This document shows, piece after piece, positions 17,453 through 27,415 of a stretch of DNA of 64,000 bases; within the stretch, counting starts at the first letter, position 1, and every line of letters begins with the position of its first letter. The DNA lies in NCBI RefSeq assembly GCF_030464365.1, contig NZ_VCYI01000004.1:62001-126000 (forward strand). The letters are read 5' to 3'. Origin of the DNA: Methanoculleus methanifontis (lineage in GTDB: Archaea > Halobacteriota > Methanomicrobia > Methanomicrobiales > Methanoculleaceae). The notes below the pieces were generated by a model that was not told the origin of the DNA, did no database searches, and saw only the letters and a program-made list of their open reading frames with translations. A program made the translations under genes and the position numbers.

Positions 17453-17489
17453 GTAGTGATGTTTTGGGACAAACTCATTGCATCACTAC
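17453..17489 (+). repeat. inverted repeat, 9-bp arms and 19-nt loop
   Basis: GTAGTGATG at 17453-17461 pairs exactly with CATCACTAC at 17481-17489. It lies in the 349-base gap between the converging ends of the TolB-like and FmdE-domain genes, nearer the latter. A shared terminator hairpin is possible, though no T-run follows. I see nothing else in the gap from 17187 to 17535. Confidence 0.6.
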
Positions 17490-17535
17490 GGGAACCATGA
17501 GTCCAAAGACCCGGATCAAAGGAACACTTCTCGGA

Positions 17536-18621
17536 TTACGCACTGGTCGCGCACAGCATCCCCACCACCTCATAGGGATTGTTGGCCGGATTCTTCAGGT
17601 CGGCAAGCATCTGTTCGTTCACCTCGAACTCCTCCATCACCGTGACGTAGTCCCCGGGGTTCCCGATGTTCTGGACCATCTCGACGGTCCGTGTGGGCTT
17701 CTCTCCCCACGAAGGCCCGGTCCAGGGCGTCGAATCGAACTGGAACCCAAGGGCAAGCGCACGGCCGGTCTTCTGTTGACCATCCCAGCGGATGAAGATT
17801 CCCGCCGGGCGGGTGCCGTACGCCTCCGTCAGTGCCTGTTCGTCTTCCCCGGAGAGCGGGAAGATGTAGTGGCCGCCTTTTCCGGGGGTAAGGTCCCAGA
17901 GGATCGGAAATATGTCGTCCTTGCACCACATGGGACAGGAGATGACCACATAGGAAGTATCGTTGGTGATCGGCATCTCCTGCTCGACGTACGTTGCGAG
18001 CAGATATCCGCTGGATACACCGGGACAGAAGTGATTGTGGAGCATGACGCACGACATGAGGTCGTACGGTGCCCCGTGCGCCCATGCGTTGGCGATCGGA
18101 ACCAGCGAGGACGCGTCACCCAGGTCCTTCATGGTCGCATTCCCTACCTCGGTGTCGGCGAGCATCTTATTCAGGTCGCCGGTGACGACAACGACCTTCG
18201 AGAATGTCTTAAGGAGGGGCGTCGCCTTCAGTTCGGCCGGACTTTTGGTGTAACTGGCTTCGTCGGGCACCAGGTAGACGGCCTCTCCGGACTTCTTGTT
18301 ATAAAAGTAGAACCAGAGCGGTTTCCAGTCGGCCCGGTTCACCTGCCAGAGCGTGTTGTCCCCGTTCTGCAGGCCGCTTACCTTTGTGATCCCCGATACC
18401 GCCCGCTCGGTCGTCTGGCCGTCCACGACGGCACGACCGGCGTTGGTCAAAACAAGGACATTCGGATCACCTTTACTGAATTTCAACTGGTCCATCGCGG
18501 TCAATGCCGCACGCTGTCCCAGTTCGTCCATACGATCCGCGTCCGGCAATGCCGCCATTGCCGGGAAGCAGAGCAGGCATACCAGCAGGATGCCGGATAA
18601 CAGCTTAATAACATTCTTCAT
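17536..18621 (-). CDS. exported FmdE-domain (formylmethanofuran dehydrogenase subunit E-like) protein
   Basis: The 361-residue protein starts MKNVIKLLSGILLVCLLCFP, a signal peptide ending near AMAALPD. The second half has the FmdE hallmark MLHNHFCPGVSSGYLLATYV, followed by CPMWCKDDIF with two more cysteines; the His and Cys residues are the expected zinc or metal ligands. The N-terminal half, with VLTNAGRAVVDGQTTERAV and a YLVPDE segment, is not a family I can name. FmdE-like proteins can accompany molybdenum or tungsten enzymes, but the exported form has no established role that I know. Confidence 0.8.
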   Translation of the reverse strand: MKNVIKLLSGILLVCLLCFPAMAALPDADRMDELGQRAALTAMDQLKFSKGDPNVLVLTNAGRAVVDGQTTERAVSGITKVSGLQNGDNTLWQVNRADWKPLWFYFYNKKSGEAVYLVPDEASYTKSPAELKATPLLKTFSKVVVVTGDLNKMLADTEVGNATMKDLGDASSLVPIANAWAHGAPYDLMSCVMLHNHFCPGVSSGYLLATYVEQEMPITNDTSYVVISCPMWCKDDIFPILWDLTPGKGGHYIFPLSGEDEQALTEAYGTRPAGIFIRWDGQQKTGRALALGFQFDSTPWTGPSWGEKPTRTVEMVQNIGNPGDYVTVMEEFEVNEQMLADLKNPANNPYEVVGMLCATSA

Positions 18622-19211
18622 AGTATCGTCGCGCAGGAATCCCGGATTTCAACCGGGAGGGATGCGCGGCCTCCATTGTAATCAGTTCAAGGTCTGCGGG
18701 CGGCGCAGAATGCACCGGTCTCTTCCCGTAGCGATACCACAACGTGACCCTGACGTCACGTCCAGCATAAGCATCACGCCGATAACCAGCGAGACAGTGT
18801 TCTCATCGTTCCCTCTCTCATGCAACATTCACCATTGCCTCTTCAGCCGGGCAAGTCTCTCCGCGGCTGACTATGAGGGAATAATACTAACAATAATAAA
18901 AATATGATCATATGTAATTATACCCGCAACAAATAGCACACAACATATATCGCCACCCCCAATAGATACCATGCAAACACGTAGCGAGGCGGCAAGGCCA
19001 CGCGCCCGAGGTGACGCTTCGCCGGGTTCGGGCAGCCGTCTCAGCCCGGGGAGGGCAGATTCAGGCTGAAACCCTCCAACCCGCCCGCATTTCGTGCCGG
19101 CCGGTGTACGCACATTTATAGTCCAACAGTGCAAACACTGACACGGATCCGTTTTTTGAGGCGATCGCGCACCGCGTGAACCTCACGGCGACAACTGCCG
19201 GATTACGGAAT
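18622..19211 (+). other. gene-free promoter-rich stretch
   Basis: About 590 bases between two divergent genes. The part at 18880-18960 is strikingly AT-rich and holds the 12-bp palindrome ATATGATCATAT (18902-18913) and a TATA-like ACATATATCG (about 18943). A further TATA box at 19115 serves the next gene. No protein-like frame is visible, and nothing else is recognised from 18960 to 19100. Confidence 0.5.
19115..19120 (+). promoter_or_regulatory. TATA box for the asparagine-synthetase-like/gatCAB run
   Basis: ACATTTATAGTCC has its TATA core at 19115-19120, about 95 nt before the first likely start. No other good TATA box is seen before gatC, gatA or gatB, which overlap or abut. Confidence 0.5.
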
Positions 19212-20219
19212 ATGCCGACCATGAACCTGACGGGCTGGATCGAACGTGACGGGGTGCGGCTTTCCCCTGCCGACGCGGAGCGGATGCTCGAAGACGAACC
19301 AGAGGCCCTCGCCCGGTGCGGCGGCGAGTTCCTGCTCACCTACGGTGACTGCACCGCCCGCGACGCTCTCGGCATCATGCCCGGCCCGGTTCCGCCGGGA
19401 ACCGTATGCTGCGACGGGCGGGAGGTTGCCCGGATAACCCCCGATCCGGCGCCCTGCACCCTCGAAGAGGCGATCGTCACCGCGGTCAGTCTCCGGAGCG
19501 ATGAAGGCGCGGTGGCGTTCTCCGGCGGCGTGGACTCTGCTCTCGTCGCCCACCTCGCCCGCCTCCCCTGCGTGGTCGTGGGGCTCCGCGGGTCGCACGA
19601 CGTCAGGCGGGCCGCCGCAGCCGCCCGGATGATGGAACTCGACCTCGATATCGTCACGCCGACCGAGGAAGAGGTCGCGGAGGCCCTCGCCCGGGTCGTC
19701 CGGGTCATCCCCGACCCGACGAACCCCCTCGAGGCCTCGATCGCAACGACCCTCTCCTTCGTCGCCGCATGGGCGGAAGAGCACGGACACACCCGGATCC
19801 TCGCCGGGCAGGGAGCGGACGAACTCTTCGGCGGCTACGCCCGCTACCTCACCTCCCCCGACCTCGCGGCGGAGCTCGAACGGGACTTCGCCGACCTCGG
19901 ACGCCAGAGAACGCGGGACCAGGCGGTTGCGGCGCTCCACGGGGCATACTTCTCGATGCCCTACCTCGACGTCAGGGTGGTGCGCGCCGCTCGAGCAATC
20001 CCGGCCGAGGAGAAGGTGCGCGGCGGGGTGAGAAAACACCCCCTGCGCAAGATCGCAGAACTGCACATTCCCGCTGAAATCGCCCGGTCCGAGAAGAAAG
20101 CGATGCAATACGGGAGCGGAATCTGGAGAACGATGCGACGGCTCGCACGTGACAATGGTTATAAAAAGTCGGTACAAGGGTACTTAACGGATATCAGTAG
20201 GGCGGAACATGATTACTGA
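19212..20219 (+). CDS. asparagine-synthetase-like ATP-pyrophosphatase with degenerate glutaminase half
   Basis: The 335-residue protein has the PP-loop SGGVDS at about residues 104-109 and the AsnB-type motif ILAGQGADELFGGYARY, so it should adenylate a carboxylate (aspartate in the family). Normal AsnB is above 500 residues with an N-terminal Ntn glutaminase beginning Met-Cys. Here only about 95 residues precede the PP-loop domain; they keep a trace of that fold (GGEFLLTYGD then ARDALGIMPG, like the family's ARDRxGxKPL) but no Cys2 nucleophile. Start choice (19212, 19221 or 19176) is uncertain. It overlaps gatC by 11 bases, tying it to tRNA amidation. Confidence 0.8.
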   Translation: MPTMNLTGWIERDGVRLSPADAERMLEDEPEALARCGGEFLLTYGDCTARDALGIMPGPVPPGTVCCDGREVARITPDPAPCTLEEAIVTAVSLRSDEGAVAFSGGVDSALVAHLARLPCVVVGLRGSHDVRRAAAAARMMELDLDIVTPTEEEVAEALARVVRVIPDPTNPLEASIATTLSFVAAWAEEHGHTRILAGQGADELFGGYARYLTSPDLAAELERDFADLGRQRTRDQAVAALHGAYFSMPYLDVRVVRAARAIPAEEKVRGGVRKHPLRKIAELHIPAEIARSEKKAMQYGSGIWRTMRRLARDNGYKKSVQGYLTDISRAEHDY

Positions 20220-20478
20220 GAGCGATATTGAACATATAGCAGAACTTGCGGATATCGGCATTTCAAAAGACGAGGTGCCGGAGTTCACCACCCAGTTCAA
20301 TGCAATCCTGGACTACTTCGAGGTTCTCGACACCGTCGAGGGAGAAAGCGCCCCAGACGCCGGGATCGTGAACGTCTTCCGGGACGACGAGCCCCGGCCG
20401 TGCCTCTCGCAGGAAAAAACCCTCGAAAACGCAGGGTCGACCGAGAACGGGTTCATCAAGGCGCCGAGGGTGATGTGA
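20209..20478 (+). CDS. gatC: Asp/Glu-tRNA amidotransferase subunit C
   Basis: Small belt subunit (89 residues) that wraps and stabilises GatA-GatB. It shows the family pattern of an N-terminal helix pair (ITESDIEHIAELADIGIS), a middle FNAILDYFEVLDTV and a C-terminal region with RDDEPRPCL and FIKAPRVM. The ATG lies inside the end of the asparagine-synthetase-like gene, and its stop abuts the gatA GTG, so expression is coupled. Confidence 0.93.
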   Translation: MITESDIEHIAELADIGISKDEVPEFTTQFNAILDYFEVLDTVEGESAPDAGIVNVFRDDEPRPCLSQEKTLENAGSTENGFIKAPRVM

Positions 20479-21780
20479 GTGGCGGGAACCCTCGAATTCT
20501 CGCCGGACGACCGGTACAACGCCTTCATCACCACCTGCCGCCAGGCGCCGTTCTCTGACGGGGCGCTCGCCGGCACCGCCGTCGCGGTCAAGGACAATAT
20601 ATCCACGAAGGGCATCCAGACCACCTGCGCATCGAAGATCCTCGAAGGCTACGTCCCGCCGTATGACGCTTACGTCGTGGAACTCCTCCGGCAGGCTGGA
20701 GCCGCGATCGTCGGCAAGACCAACATGGACGAGTTCGGGATGGGCACCACCACCGAGACGAGCGCGTTCGGCCCCACCCAAAACCCAGCGGACCCGTCAA
20801 GGGTGCCCGGCGGGTCGTCCGGCGGGAGCGCCGCCGCCGTCGCCGCGGGCCTCGTCCCGATGGCACTCGGCACCGATACCGGCGGCTCGATCCGGTGCCC
20901 CGCGGCGTTCTGCGGGATCGTAGGGCTCAAACCCACCTACGGCCGGGTCTCCCGCTACGGCCTCATTGCCTACGCGAACTCCCTCGAACAGATCGGGCCG
21001 ATGGCGCAGACGGTGGAGGACGTCTCGAAACTGATGTCGGTGATCGCACGGTACGACCCCCGCGACTCGACGATGATCGACCGTCCGTACGACCACCGGC
21101 CGTCGGCCGAGATCAAAGGGCTCCGGGTCGGGATACCGGAGGAGTACTTCGGCGAAGGCGTCGACCCCCGTGTCGCGGAGAGCGTCCGCGACGCCGTCGG
21201 GATCCTCGAAGGGCTCGGCGCCGAGACCGTCCCGGTGAGCATCCCCGGCATGCGGCACGCGCTCGCGGCCTACTATGTCATCTGCACGAGCGAAGCCTCC
21301 TCGAACCTCGCGAGGTTTGACGGCGTCCGCTACGGCCCGGCGGTCGATACCAGGAAGTCCTGGCACGAGGCCTATCAGGACCTGCGGCAGGAGTTGTTCG
21401 GCGCGGAGGTCCGGCGCCGGATCATGCTCGGAACCTTCGCGCTCTCCGCAGGCTACGCCGGGAAATATTATGCGAAGGCGCAGATAGCCCGCCGCAACAT
21501 CAGAGAGGACTTCGAGCGGGCATTTTGCGACGCGGACGTCATCGCCGGCCCGACGATGCCGACGACGGCCTTCCGCCTCGGCGAGAGGTCCGATCCGATC
21601 TCGATGTACCTCTCCGACATCCTCACGGCACCCGCGAACCTCGCCGGGATCCCGGCGATATCCGTCCCGTGCAGTACGGTGGACGGCCTCCCCGTGGGCC
21701 TCCAGATCATGGGGAGACAGTTTGAGGACGAGCGCGTCGTCGATGCTGCGTTTGCCTACGAGCAGGAGGTGAGGGCATGA
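20479..21780 (+). CDS. gatA: Asp/Glu-tRNA amidotransferase subunit A (amidase)
   Basis: Releases ammonia from glutamine and channels it to GatB. The 433-residue amidase-signature protein has the catalytic lysine in VAVKDNIS, the amidase-signature glycine/serine run [15 protein letters not shown] and the cis-serine/nucleophile region [17 protein letters not shown]. It starts with GTG directly after the gatC stop. In archaea GatCAB makes Asn-tRNA(Asn) from Asp-tRNA(Asn), while Gln-tRNA is left to GatDE, so the likely substrate here is Asp-tRNA(Asn). Confidence 0.96.
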   Translation: MAGTLEFSPDDRYNAFITTCRQAPFSDGALAGTAVAVKDNISTKGIQTTCASKILEGYVPPYDAYVVELLRQAGAAIVGKTNMDEFGMGTTTETSAFGPTQNPADPSRVPGGSSGGSAAAVAAGLVPMALGTDTGGSIRCPAAFCGIVGLKPTYGRVSRYGLIAYANSLEQIGPMAQTVEDVSKLMSVIARYDPRDSTMIDRPYDHRPSAEIKGLRVGIPEEYFGEGVDPRVAESVRDAVGILEGLGAETVPVSIPGMRHALAAYYVICTSEASSNLARFDGVRYGPAVDTRKSWHEAYQDLRQELFGAEVRRRIMLGTFALSAGYAGKYYAKAQIARRNIREDFERAFCDADVIAGPTMPTTAFRLGERSDPISMYLSDILTAPANLAGIPAISVPCSTVDGLPVGLQIMGRQFEDERVVDAAFAYEQEVRA

Positions 21781-23192
21781 AGACGATCGTCGGGCTCGAG
21801 ATCCACGTCCAGCTCTCGACCGCGACAAAGCTCTTCTGCGGGTGCTCGACGGACTACCGCGACGACGAGCCGAACACCCACTGCTGTCCGGTCTGTCTCG
21901 CCCTGCCCGGAGCCCTCCCGCGCCTGAACAAAAGGGCGGTCGAATACGGCCTCCGCGTCGCAAAAGCCCTCGACATGAAGGTTCTCGAAGAGTCGGAGTT
22001 CGCCCGGAAGAACTACTTCTACCCCGACCTCCCGAAGGCCTACCAGATCACGCAGTACGACAAACCGCTCGCGGTCGAAGGGACGGTCGAGATCGAGGAC
22101 GACGAAGGACATGAGAAGATCGTCCGGATCACCCGGGTGCACCTCGAAGAGGACCCGGGGAGGCTCGTCCACGTCGCGGGCGGCTCGAAGTACTCGCTCG
22201 TCGACTACAACCGATCGGGTATCCCGCTTCTTGAGATCGTCACCGAACCGGACATGCGCTCCCCGCAGGAGGCACGCCGGTTCCTGAACAAACTCAGGAC
22301 GGTCCTCGAGTATCTCGGCGTCTTCGACGGCGAGCGGGAGGGGGGCCTCCGCGTGGACGCAAACATTTCCCTTGAAGGCTCCGAACGGGTCGAAGTCAAG
22401 AACATCTCCTCCTACAAGGGCGTCGAGAAGGCCCTCACCTTCGAGGTGACCCGGCAGAAGAACCTGCTCCGGCGCGGACAGAGGGTGACGAGAGAGACCC
22501 GCCACTTCATGGAAGGCCGCGGGATCACCACCTCCTCACGGAGCAAGGAGGAGGAGCACGACTACCGCTACTTCCCCGAGCCCGATCTCCGGCCGCTCCG
22601 CGTCGCGGACTGGGTCGCGGCGATCGACCTCCCCGAACTTCCCACCGCCCGTAAGAACCGGTTCATGACGCAGTACGGCATATCGCTCAACCACGCCCGG
22701 ACACTGACCGGCGACCCAAAACTCGCCGACTTCTACGAGGCGGTCGCCCACGTCGATCCGGTTCTTGCCGCCACCTGGGTTGCCGACACGCTGCTTGGAG
22801 AACTCAACTATCGTGACATGGGCATCGCTGCCGTCCCGGTCGAACGCATCGCGGAACTCCTCGCGCTTCTGCGGTCGGAGACGATCACCGATACGGCCGG
22901 CGTCCAGGTTCTGCGGGAGATGCTCGACACCTGTGCCGCCGGCAAGCCCTGCGAGCCTCCCGCCATGATCGTGGAGCGCGAGGGGCTTGCCAGGGCCACG
23001 GGAGACGAGTTCACGCAGGTCGTCGAGAAGGTTATCGCCGCGAACCCCCACGCCGTGGAGGACTACCGGGCAGGCAAGAAGGGAGCCCTGAACTTCCTCG
23101 TGGGGCAGGTGATGAAAGAGACCCGCGGACGGGCGGACCCGAGGGAACTCGGGAAGATCGTATCCGAATATATTGACACAGGCGGGGTGTAA
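21777..23192 (+). CDS. gatB: Asp/Glu-tRNA amidotransferase subunit B
   Basis: Binds the mischarged tRNA and phosphorylates its side chain before amidation. The 471-residue protein begins [21 protein letters not shown] and carries the zinc-type cysteines (C20/C22 area and CCPVC), the GatB signature [17 protein letters not shown], and C-terminal helical and YqeY-like domains ending [23 protein letters not shown] ribosome site lies within the end of gatA, and the ATGA overlap couples the two. Confidence 0.96.
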   Translation: MKTIVGLEIHVQLSTATKLFCGCSTDYRDDEPNTHCCPVCLALPGALPRLNKRAVEYGLRVAKALDMKVLEESEFARKNYFYPDLPKAYQITQYDKPLAVEGTVEIEDDEGHEKIVRITRVHLEEDPGRLVHVAGGSKYSLVDYNRSGIPLLEIVTEPDMRSPQEARRFLNKLRTVLEYLGVFDGEREGGLRVDANISLEGSERVEVKNISSYKGVEKALTFEVTRQKNLLRRGQRVTRETRHFMEGRGITTSSRSKEEEHDYRYFPEPDLRPLRVADWVAAIDLPELPTARKNRFMTQYGISLNHARTLTGDPKLADFYEAVAHVDPVLAATWVADTLLGELNYRDMGIAAVPVERIAELLALLRSETITDTAGVQVLREMLDTCAAGKPCEPPAMIVEREGLARATGDEFTQVVEKVIAANPHAVEDYRAGKKGALNFLVGQVMKETRGRADPRELGKIVSEYIDTGGV

Positions 23193-23198
23193 TCCGCA

Positions 23199-25994
23199 GT
23201 GCACTTGATCATCGCAGAGAAGAACATCTCGGCAAATCGTATCGCGCAGATCCTCGCCGGCAACGAGAAAGTAAGAGCGAAAAAAGACGGAAAGGTATCC
23301 ACCTACTCCTTCGACACGAAGACGGTGGTCGGCCTCAAAGGGCACGTGGTGGAGGTGGACTTCGAACCCGGCTACACGAACTGGCGAAGCGAGACCCACA
23401 CGCCGCGAACCCTCATCGACGCAGGCATCGTCAAGAAGCCGACCGAGAAGAAGATCGTCAGCCTCATCCAGAAACTTTCGAAGAAGGCGGATCTCGTCAC
23501 CATCGCGACCGATTACGATACGGAAGGAGAACTGATCGGGAAGGAAGCCTACGAACTCGTCCGTGCGGTGAACCCCGGCGTCAGGATCAACCGTGCCCGG
23601 TTCTCCGCGATAACCCCGGCGGAGATCCGCACCGCGTTTGAGAACCTGACCGACCTCGATTTCGACCTCGCGTCTGCCGGCGAGGCCCGCCAGACGGTCG
23701 ACCTGATGTGGGGGGCAGCGCTGACCCGGTTCATCAGCCTCGCGGCACGCCGGGGCGGCACGAACATCCTCTCCGTCGGCCGGGTGCAGAGCCCGACGCT
23801 CGCCATGATCGTCGAGCGGGAGCGCGAGATCGAGAGTTTCGTCCCCCAGACCTACTGGATGCTCTCGCTTGCAACCGAGAAAGACGGCGTACCGATCGAG
23901 GCGCGGCACACCGCCGGGCGATTCACCGACCACGAAGCAGCCCTCGCCGCGGAGGCGGGGACAAAGGAACCGCTCGTCGTCGCGGACATCAAAGAGGGGC
24001 AGAAGAACGACCGGGCGCCGACACCGTTCGACACCACGACCTTCATCGTCGCGGCGAGCCGCCTGGGGCTCTCGGCGGCAAACGCGATGCGGCTTGCCGA
24101 AGACCTCTACATGAACGGGTACATATCCTACCCGAGGACCGACAACACGGTCTATCCTAAATCGCTGAACCTGAACGCGATCCTCAATACCCTCAAAGGG
24201 GGAGTCTTCGATAAGGACGTCGCCTGGGTGCAGCAGAACCGGCGGCCCGTCCCGACCCGGGGCAAGAAGGAGAGCACCGATCACCCGCCGATCCACCCGA
24301 CGGGCTCCGCGACCCGCGAGGCTCTCGGACAGGACCGGTGGAAGGTCTACGAACTCGTCGTACGGCGGTTCCTCGCGACCCTCTCCCCCGATGCGAAGTG
24401 GGCGACCACCAGGTGCACCTTCGATGCGTCTGGAGAGCCTTACAAAGCCACGGGCGGCAGGCTCCTCTACGCCGGGTGGCGCCGGGTCTACCCCTACTCG
24501 GAGGCCAAGGAGAACATCCTCCCGGTGCTCGCCCCCGGCGAGAGGCTGCCGATCAAGAAGGTGAGCCTCGAGGAGAAGGAGACGCAGCCGCCAGCGCGCT
24601 ACTCCCAGAGCCGGCTCATCCAGGTGATGGAGGAACACGGCCTCGGCACGAAGAGCACCCGACACGAGGTGATCGGCAAACTCGTCTCCCGCCGCTACGT
24701 GGAAGGCAACCCCCTCCGCCCGACACTCGTCGGCAGGGCGGTCATAGACGCGCTCGACAACCACGCCGAGACGATCACGGAGCCGGAGATGACCCGGACG
24801 CTCGAGGAACACATGGAGTTCATCAAGCAGAGTCGGCGCTCCCGCGACGACGTCGTCACCGAGTCCCGCGAGATGCTGCACCGGGTCTTCGACAAACTCG
24901 AGGCGCACAAGTCGGAGATCGGCACCGAGATCATGGAGCAGACCGCCGAGGAGCATACCGTCGGCCCCTGCCCCGCCTGCGGCCACGATCTCCGGATCCG
25001 GCACATCGGCGTCTCGCAATTCATCGGGTGCACTGGCTACCCCGAGTGCCGGTTCAACATCAGTCTGCCCGGCAGCACCTGGGGTAAGGCAATCCGGGTC
25101 GAAGCGACCTGCCCGGAGCACAACCTCTCCCACGTCCGCCTGATCAGGAAGGGCGCCCGCCCGTGGGACATAGGCTGCCCGCTCTGCAGCCACATCGCCT
25201 CGAACGTCGAGGCGCTCCGGATGATGCCCTCGATGACCGACGACCTCATGCAGCGTCTGCACGCGCACCATATCTACACGGTCTCCGAGATCGCGGGCAT
25301 GCAGCCTGAAGATCTCGCAAACACCGTCGATGTCGACACAAAAGAGGCTGCGCAACTCGCGAGAGAGGCAGAGGATGCGCTCGAGGTTCTCCGCCGCCGT
25401 TCGGAACTCAGGAAGTTCGTCCGCAAGATTGTCCCCCCGAGAAGGGGCCGGAGCCACGCGAAGATCATCAAAAACCTCCTCGAACAGGGGATCGGCGATA
25501 TCCACGCGCTTTCGGTGGCCGACATTGCGGCGCTCAAGAAGGCCGGCATCCCGGAGACCGCCGGAACCGAACTCCTGGAATCGGCCCGCGGGCTCTGCAA
25601 CGAACGCGCCCTCCGGGAGGCCGGGGTTCCCGCGGTCAGCCTGAAGAAGTACCAGGCAGGCGGCGTCGCAAGTCCCGATGACCTCTGTTACCTCCCCATC
25701 CCCTACCTTGCAAGCAAAACCGGCATTAACCCAGAAACCGTACATAAACATGTGGATCTGGTCTGCAGGCACCGCGGGCGCCCCACCCCGCAAAAGATCA
25801 CCAAACCGATGTTTGAGCGCGGGCGCAAAGAACTCCTGGAGATCCCAGGGCTCGGCGAGGCGACCGTGGACAGGCTCTACCTTGCAGGCATTTACGACGC
25901 CGCAACGCTTCGGGAAGCCAATCCCGAGGAGATATCCTCCATCACCGGCATCCCGAAGGCCAGACTCCGCGACTACATCGGCCACCTGAAGTGA
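23199..25994 (+). CDS. topA: DNA topoisomerase I (type IA)
   Basis: Relaxes negative supercoils. The 931-residue protein starts with GTG at 23199 (MHLIIAEKN). The TOPRIM domain has the glutamate in IIAEKN and the DYDTEG acidic motif (about 105-110); the catalytic tyrosine is Y311 in YISYPRTDN. After the toroidal domain come two zinc-ribbon-like cysteine sets (CPACGHD...CTGYPEC and CPEHN...CPLCSH, residues about 590-670) and a long C-terminal part with helix-hairpin-helix repeats (for example LLEIPGLGEATVDRLYLAGI). The HhH tail makes it longer than bacterial TopA. It follows gatB by 6 bases. Confidence 0.95.
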   Translation: MHLIIAEKNISANRIAQILAGNEKVRAKKDGKVSTYSFDTKTVVGLKGHVVEVDFEPGYTNWRSETHTPRTLIDAGIVKKPTEKKIVSLIQKLSKKADLVTIATDYDTEGELIGKEAYELVRAVNPGVRINRARFSAITPAEIRTAFENLTDLDFDLASAGEARQTVDLMWGAALTRFISLAARRGGTNILSVGRVQSPTLAMIVEREREIESFVPQTYWMLSLATEKDGVPIEARHTAGRFTDHEAALAAEAGTKEPLVVADIKEGQKNDRAPTPFDTTTFIVAASRLGLSAANAMRLAEDLYMNGYISYPRTDNTVYPKSLNLNAILNTLKGGVFDKDVAWVQQNRRPVPTRGKKESTDHPPIHPTGSATREALGQDRWKVYELVVRRFLATLSPDAKWATTRCTFDASGEPYKATGGRLLYAGWRRVYPYSEAKENILPVLAPGERLPIKKVSLEEKETQPPARYSQSRLIQVMEEHGLGTKSTRHEVIGKLVSRRYVEGNPLRPTLVGRAVIDALDNHAETITEPEMTRTLEEHMEFIKQSRRSRDDVVTESREMLHRVFDKLEAHKSEIGTEIMEQTAEEHTVGPCPACGHDLRIRHIGVSQFIGCTGYPECRFNISLPGSTWGKAIRVEATCPEHNLSHVRLIRKGARPWDIGCPLCSHIASNVEALRMMPSMTDDLMQRLHAHHIYTVSEIAGMQPEDLANTVDVDTKEAAQLAREAEDALEVLRRRSELRKFVRKIVPPRRGRSHAKIIKNLLEQGIGDIHALSVADIAALKKAGIPETAGTELLESARGLCNERALREAGVPAVSLKKYQAGGVASPDDLCYLPIPYLASKTGINPETVHKHVDLVCRHRGRPTPQKITKPMFERGRKELLEIPGLGEATVDRLYLAGIYDAATLREANPEEISSITGIPKARLRDYIGHLK

Positions 25995-25998
25995 CACC

Positions 25999-26691
25999 AT
26001 GCACGCGAACTGGAAGACCTGGGCACACGTAACGAAACTTGACCCCGATAAACGCCTCCCCGAGGGAGCCGTTGAGGAGATCGCGACGAGCGGGACCGAC
26101 GCCCTGATGCTCTCGGGCACGCTGAACGTGACGCAGGAGAATCTCCATGAACTCCTGGATCTGGTCTCCTCCTACGGGCTGCCGCTGGTGGTGGAACCAG
26201 CGAGCCCCGACTGCGCCATCTTCGATGGGGGGATCGACTACCTCTTCGTGCCGAGCGTGATGAACACGAACGACGTCCGCTGGGTCGTCGGGAAGCACTA
26301 CACCTGGCTCCACCAGGCGAGCAGCGTCGACTGGGAGATGGTGGTGCCCGAGGCCTACATCGTCCTCAACCCGAACTCGGCCGTCGGGCGGGTGACGGGA
26401 GCAGACTGCAGCCTCTCGACTGAGGACGTTGCCGCGTTCGCGCAGATCGCGGACCGTTACTTCCGGTTCCCGATCGTCTACATAGAATACAGCGGAACCT
26501 ACGGGGATCCCGCAATCGTGCAGGCGGCGGCCGGGGCGGTCGAGCACGCCGTTCTCTACTACGGCGGCGGGATCCGTTCGGCCGAGCAGGCGGCGGAGAT
26601 GGGCCGGTATGCCGACACGATCGTCGTGGGGAACGCGGTCTACGAGGAAGGGATCGACGTGCTCCGGGCGACGGTCCGGGCGGTACATTGA
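25999..26691 (+). CDS. phosphoglycerol geranylgeranyltransferase (GGGP synthase)
   Basis: Forms the first ether bond of archaeal membrane lipids from sn-glycerol-1-phosphate and geranylgeranyl diphosphate. The 230-residue TIM-barrel protein belongs to the GGGPS/PcrB family: KLDPDKRLPEG near the start, SGTDALMLSG, the FVPSVMNTNDVRWVVGKH segment, a YIEYSGTYG motif and the phosphate-binding end ILYYGGGIRSAEQA-like region (read VLYYGGGIRS). Length fits the short group. It starts 4 bases after the topA stop, within the same plus-strand run. Confidence 0.93.
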   Translation: MHANWKTWAHVTKLDPDKRLPEGAVEEIATSGTDALMLSGTLNVTQENLHELLDLVSSYGLPLVVEPASPDCAIFDGGIDYLFVPSVMNTNDVRWVVGKHYTWLHQASSVDWEMVVPEAYIVLNPNSAVGRVTGADCSLSTEDVAAFAQIADRYFRFPIVYIEYSGTYGDPAIVQAAAGAVEHAVLYYGGGIRSAEQAAEMGRYADTIVVGNAVYEEGIDVLRATVRAVH

Positions 26692-26694
26692 GGC

Positions 26695-27393
26695 ATGCCC
26701 GAGATTTCAATCGTCCTGATCGAACCTCTCTATGAGGGGAACGTCGGGTTTACCTCCCGGGTGATGAAGAACTTCGGGTTCACCCAGCTGGTTCTCGTCA
26801 ACCCCTGCGCACTCGGCGACGACGCGATCATGCGTGCCTCCCACGCCCGTGACGTCCTCGAGGGCGCCCGGCGGATGACGGTCGAAGAGGTCTATAACGA
26901 GTTCGACTTCGTGGTCGCGACGACCGGCGAGGTGAGCAAGTCGGTCTGCACCCCGATGCGGATGCCCTACTACGTGCCGGCGGAGGTCAGGGAGATTGTC
27001 GCCGACATCGACGGGACGGTCGCGATCCTCTTCGGGCGGGAGAACTGGGGGCTCGCGAACACCGAACTCAAACGGGCGAACCTCATCTGCACCATCCCAA
27101 CCTCGGAGATCTACCCGATCCTCAACCTCTCCCACGCGGTGGGCATCCTCTGCTACGAGCTCGCGAACCTGCCGCGCGGGACTTACCCGCTCGCGGGGGC
27201 CGTCGAGATGGATTCGCTCTACCGGCATATCGACGCGTTCCTGAACCGGATCGATCACCCGGACTTCAAGCGGGAGAACACGATGACCCTGATCCGCCGG
27301 GTGCTCGGCCGGACGAAACTGACCATCCGCGAGGCAAGCACGCTTCATGGGCTGATGCGCCGGACGGAGTGGCATCTCGAAAACAAAGAATAG
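26695..27393 (+). CDS. trmJ: tRNA (cytidine/uridine-2'-O-)methyltransferase, TrmJ type
   Basis: SPOUT methyltransferase that 2'-O-methylates position 32 of tRNAs in archaeal and bacterial TrmJ. The 232-residue protein shows the family's N-terminal [26 protein letters not shown] then RASHA, the knot-forming [14 protein letters not shown] and [23 protein letters not shown], with a C-terminal helical extension. Spacing to its neighbours is a few bases. The exact target nucleotide is inferred from the family. Confidence 0.92.
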   Translation: MPEISIVLIEPLYEGNVGFTSRVMKNFGFTQLVLVNPCALGDDAIMRASHARDVLEGARRMTVEEVYNEFDFVVATTGEVSKSVCTPMRMPYYVPAEVREIVADIDGTVAILFGRENWGLANTELKRANLICTIPTSEIYPILNLSHAVGILCYELANLPRGTYPLAGAVEMDSLYRHIDAFLNRIDHPDFKRENTMTLIRRVLGRTKLTIREASTLHGLMRRTEWHLENKE

Positions 27394-27415
27394 TTTGCGG
27401 GAGAGATGTACTGGA

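Noticed and set aside
22536-26120. 1194-codon minus-strand open frame opposite gatB and topA
   Set aside because: It is long only because GC-rich coding DNA has few stops in the complementary frame; gatB and topA motifs are unambiguous on the plus strand.
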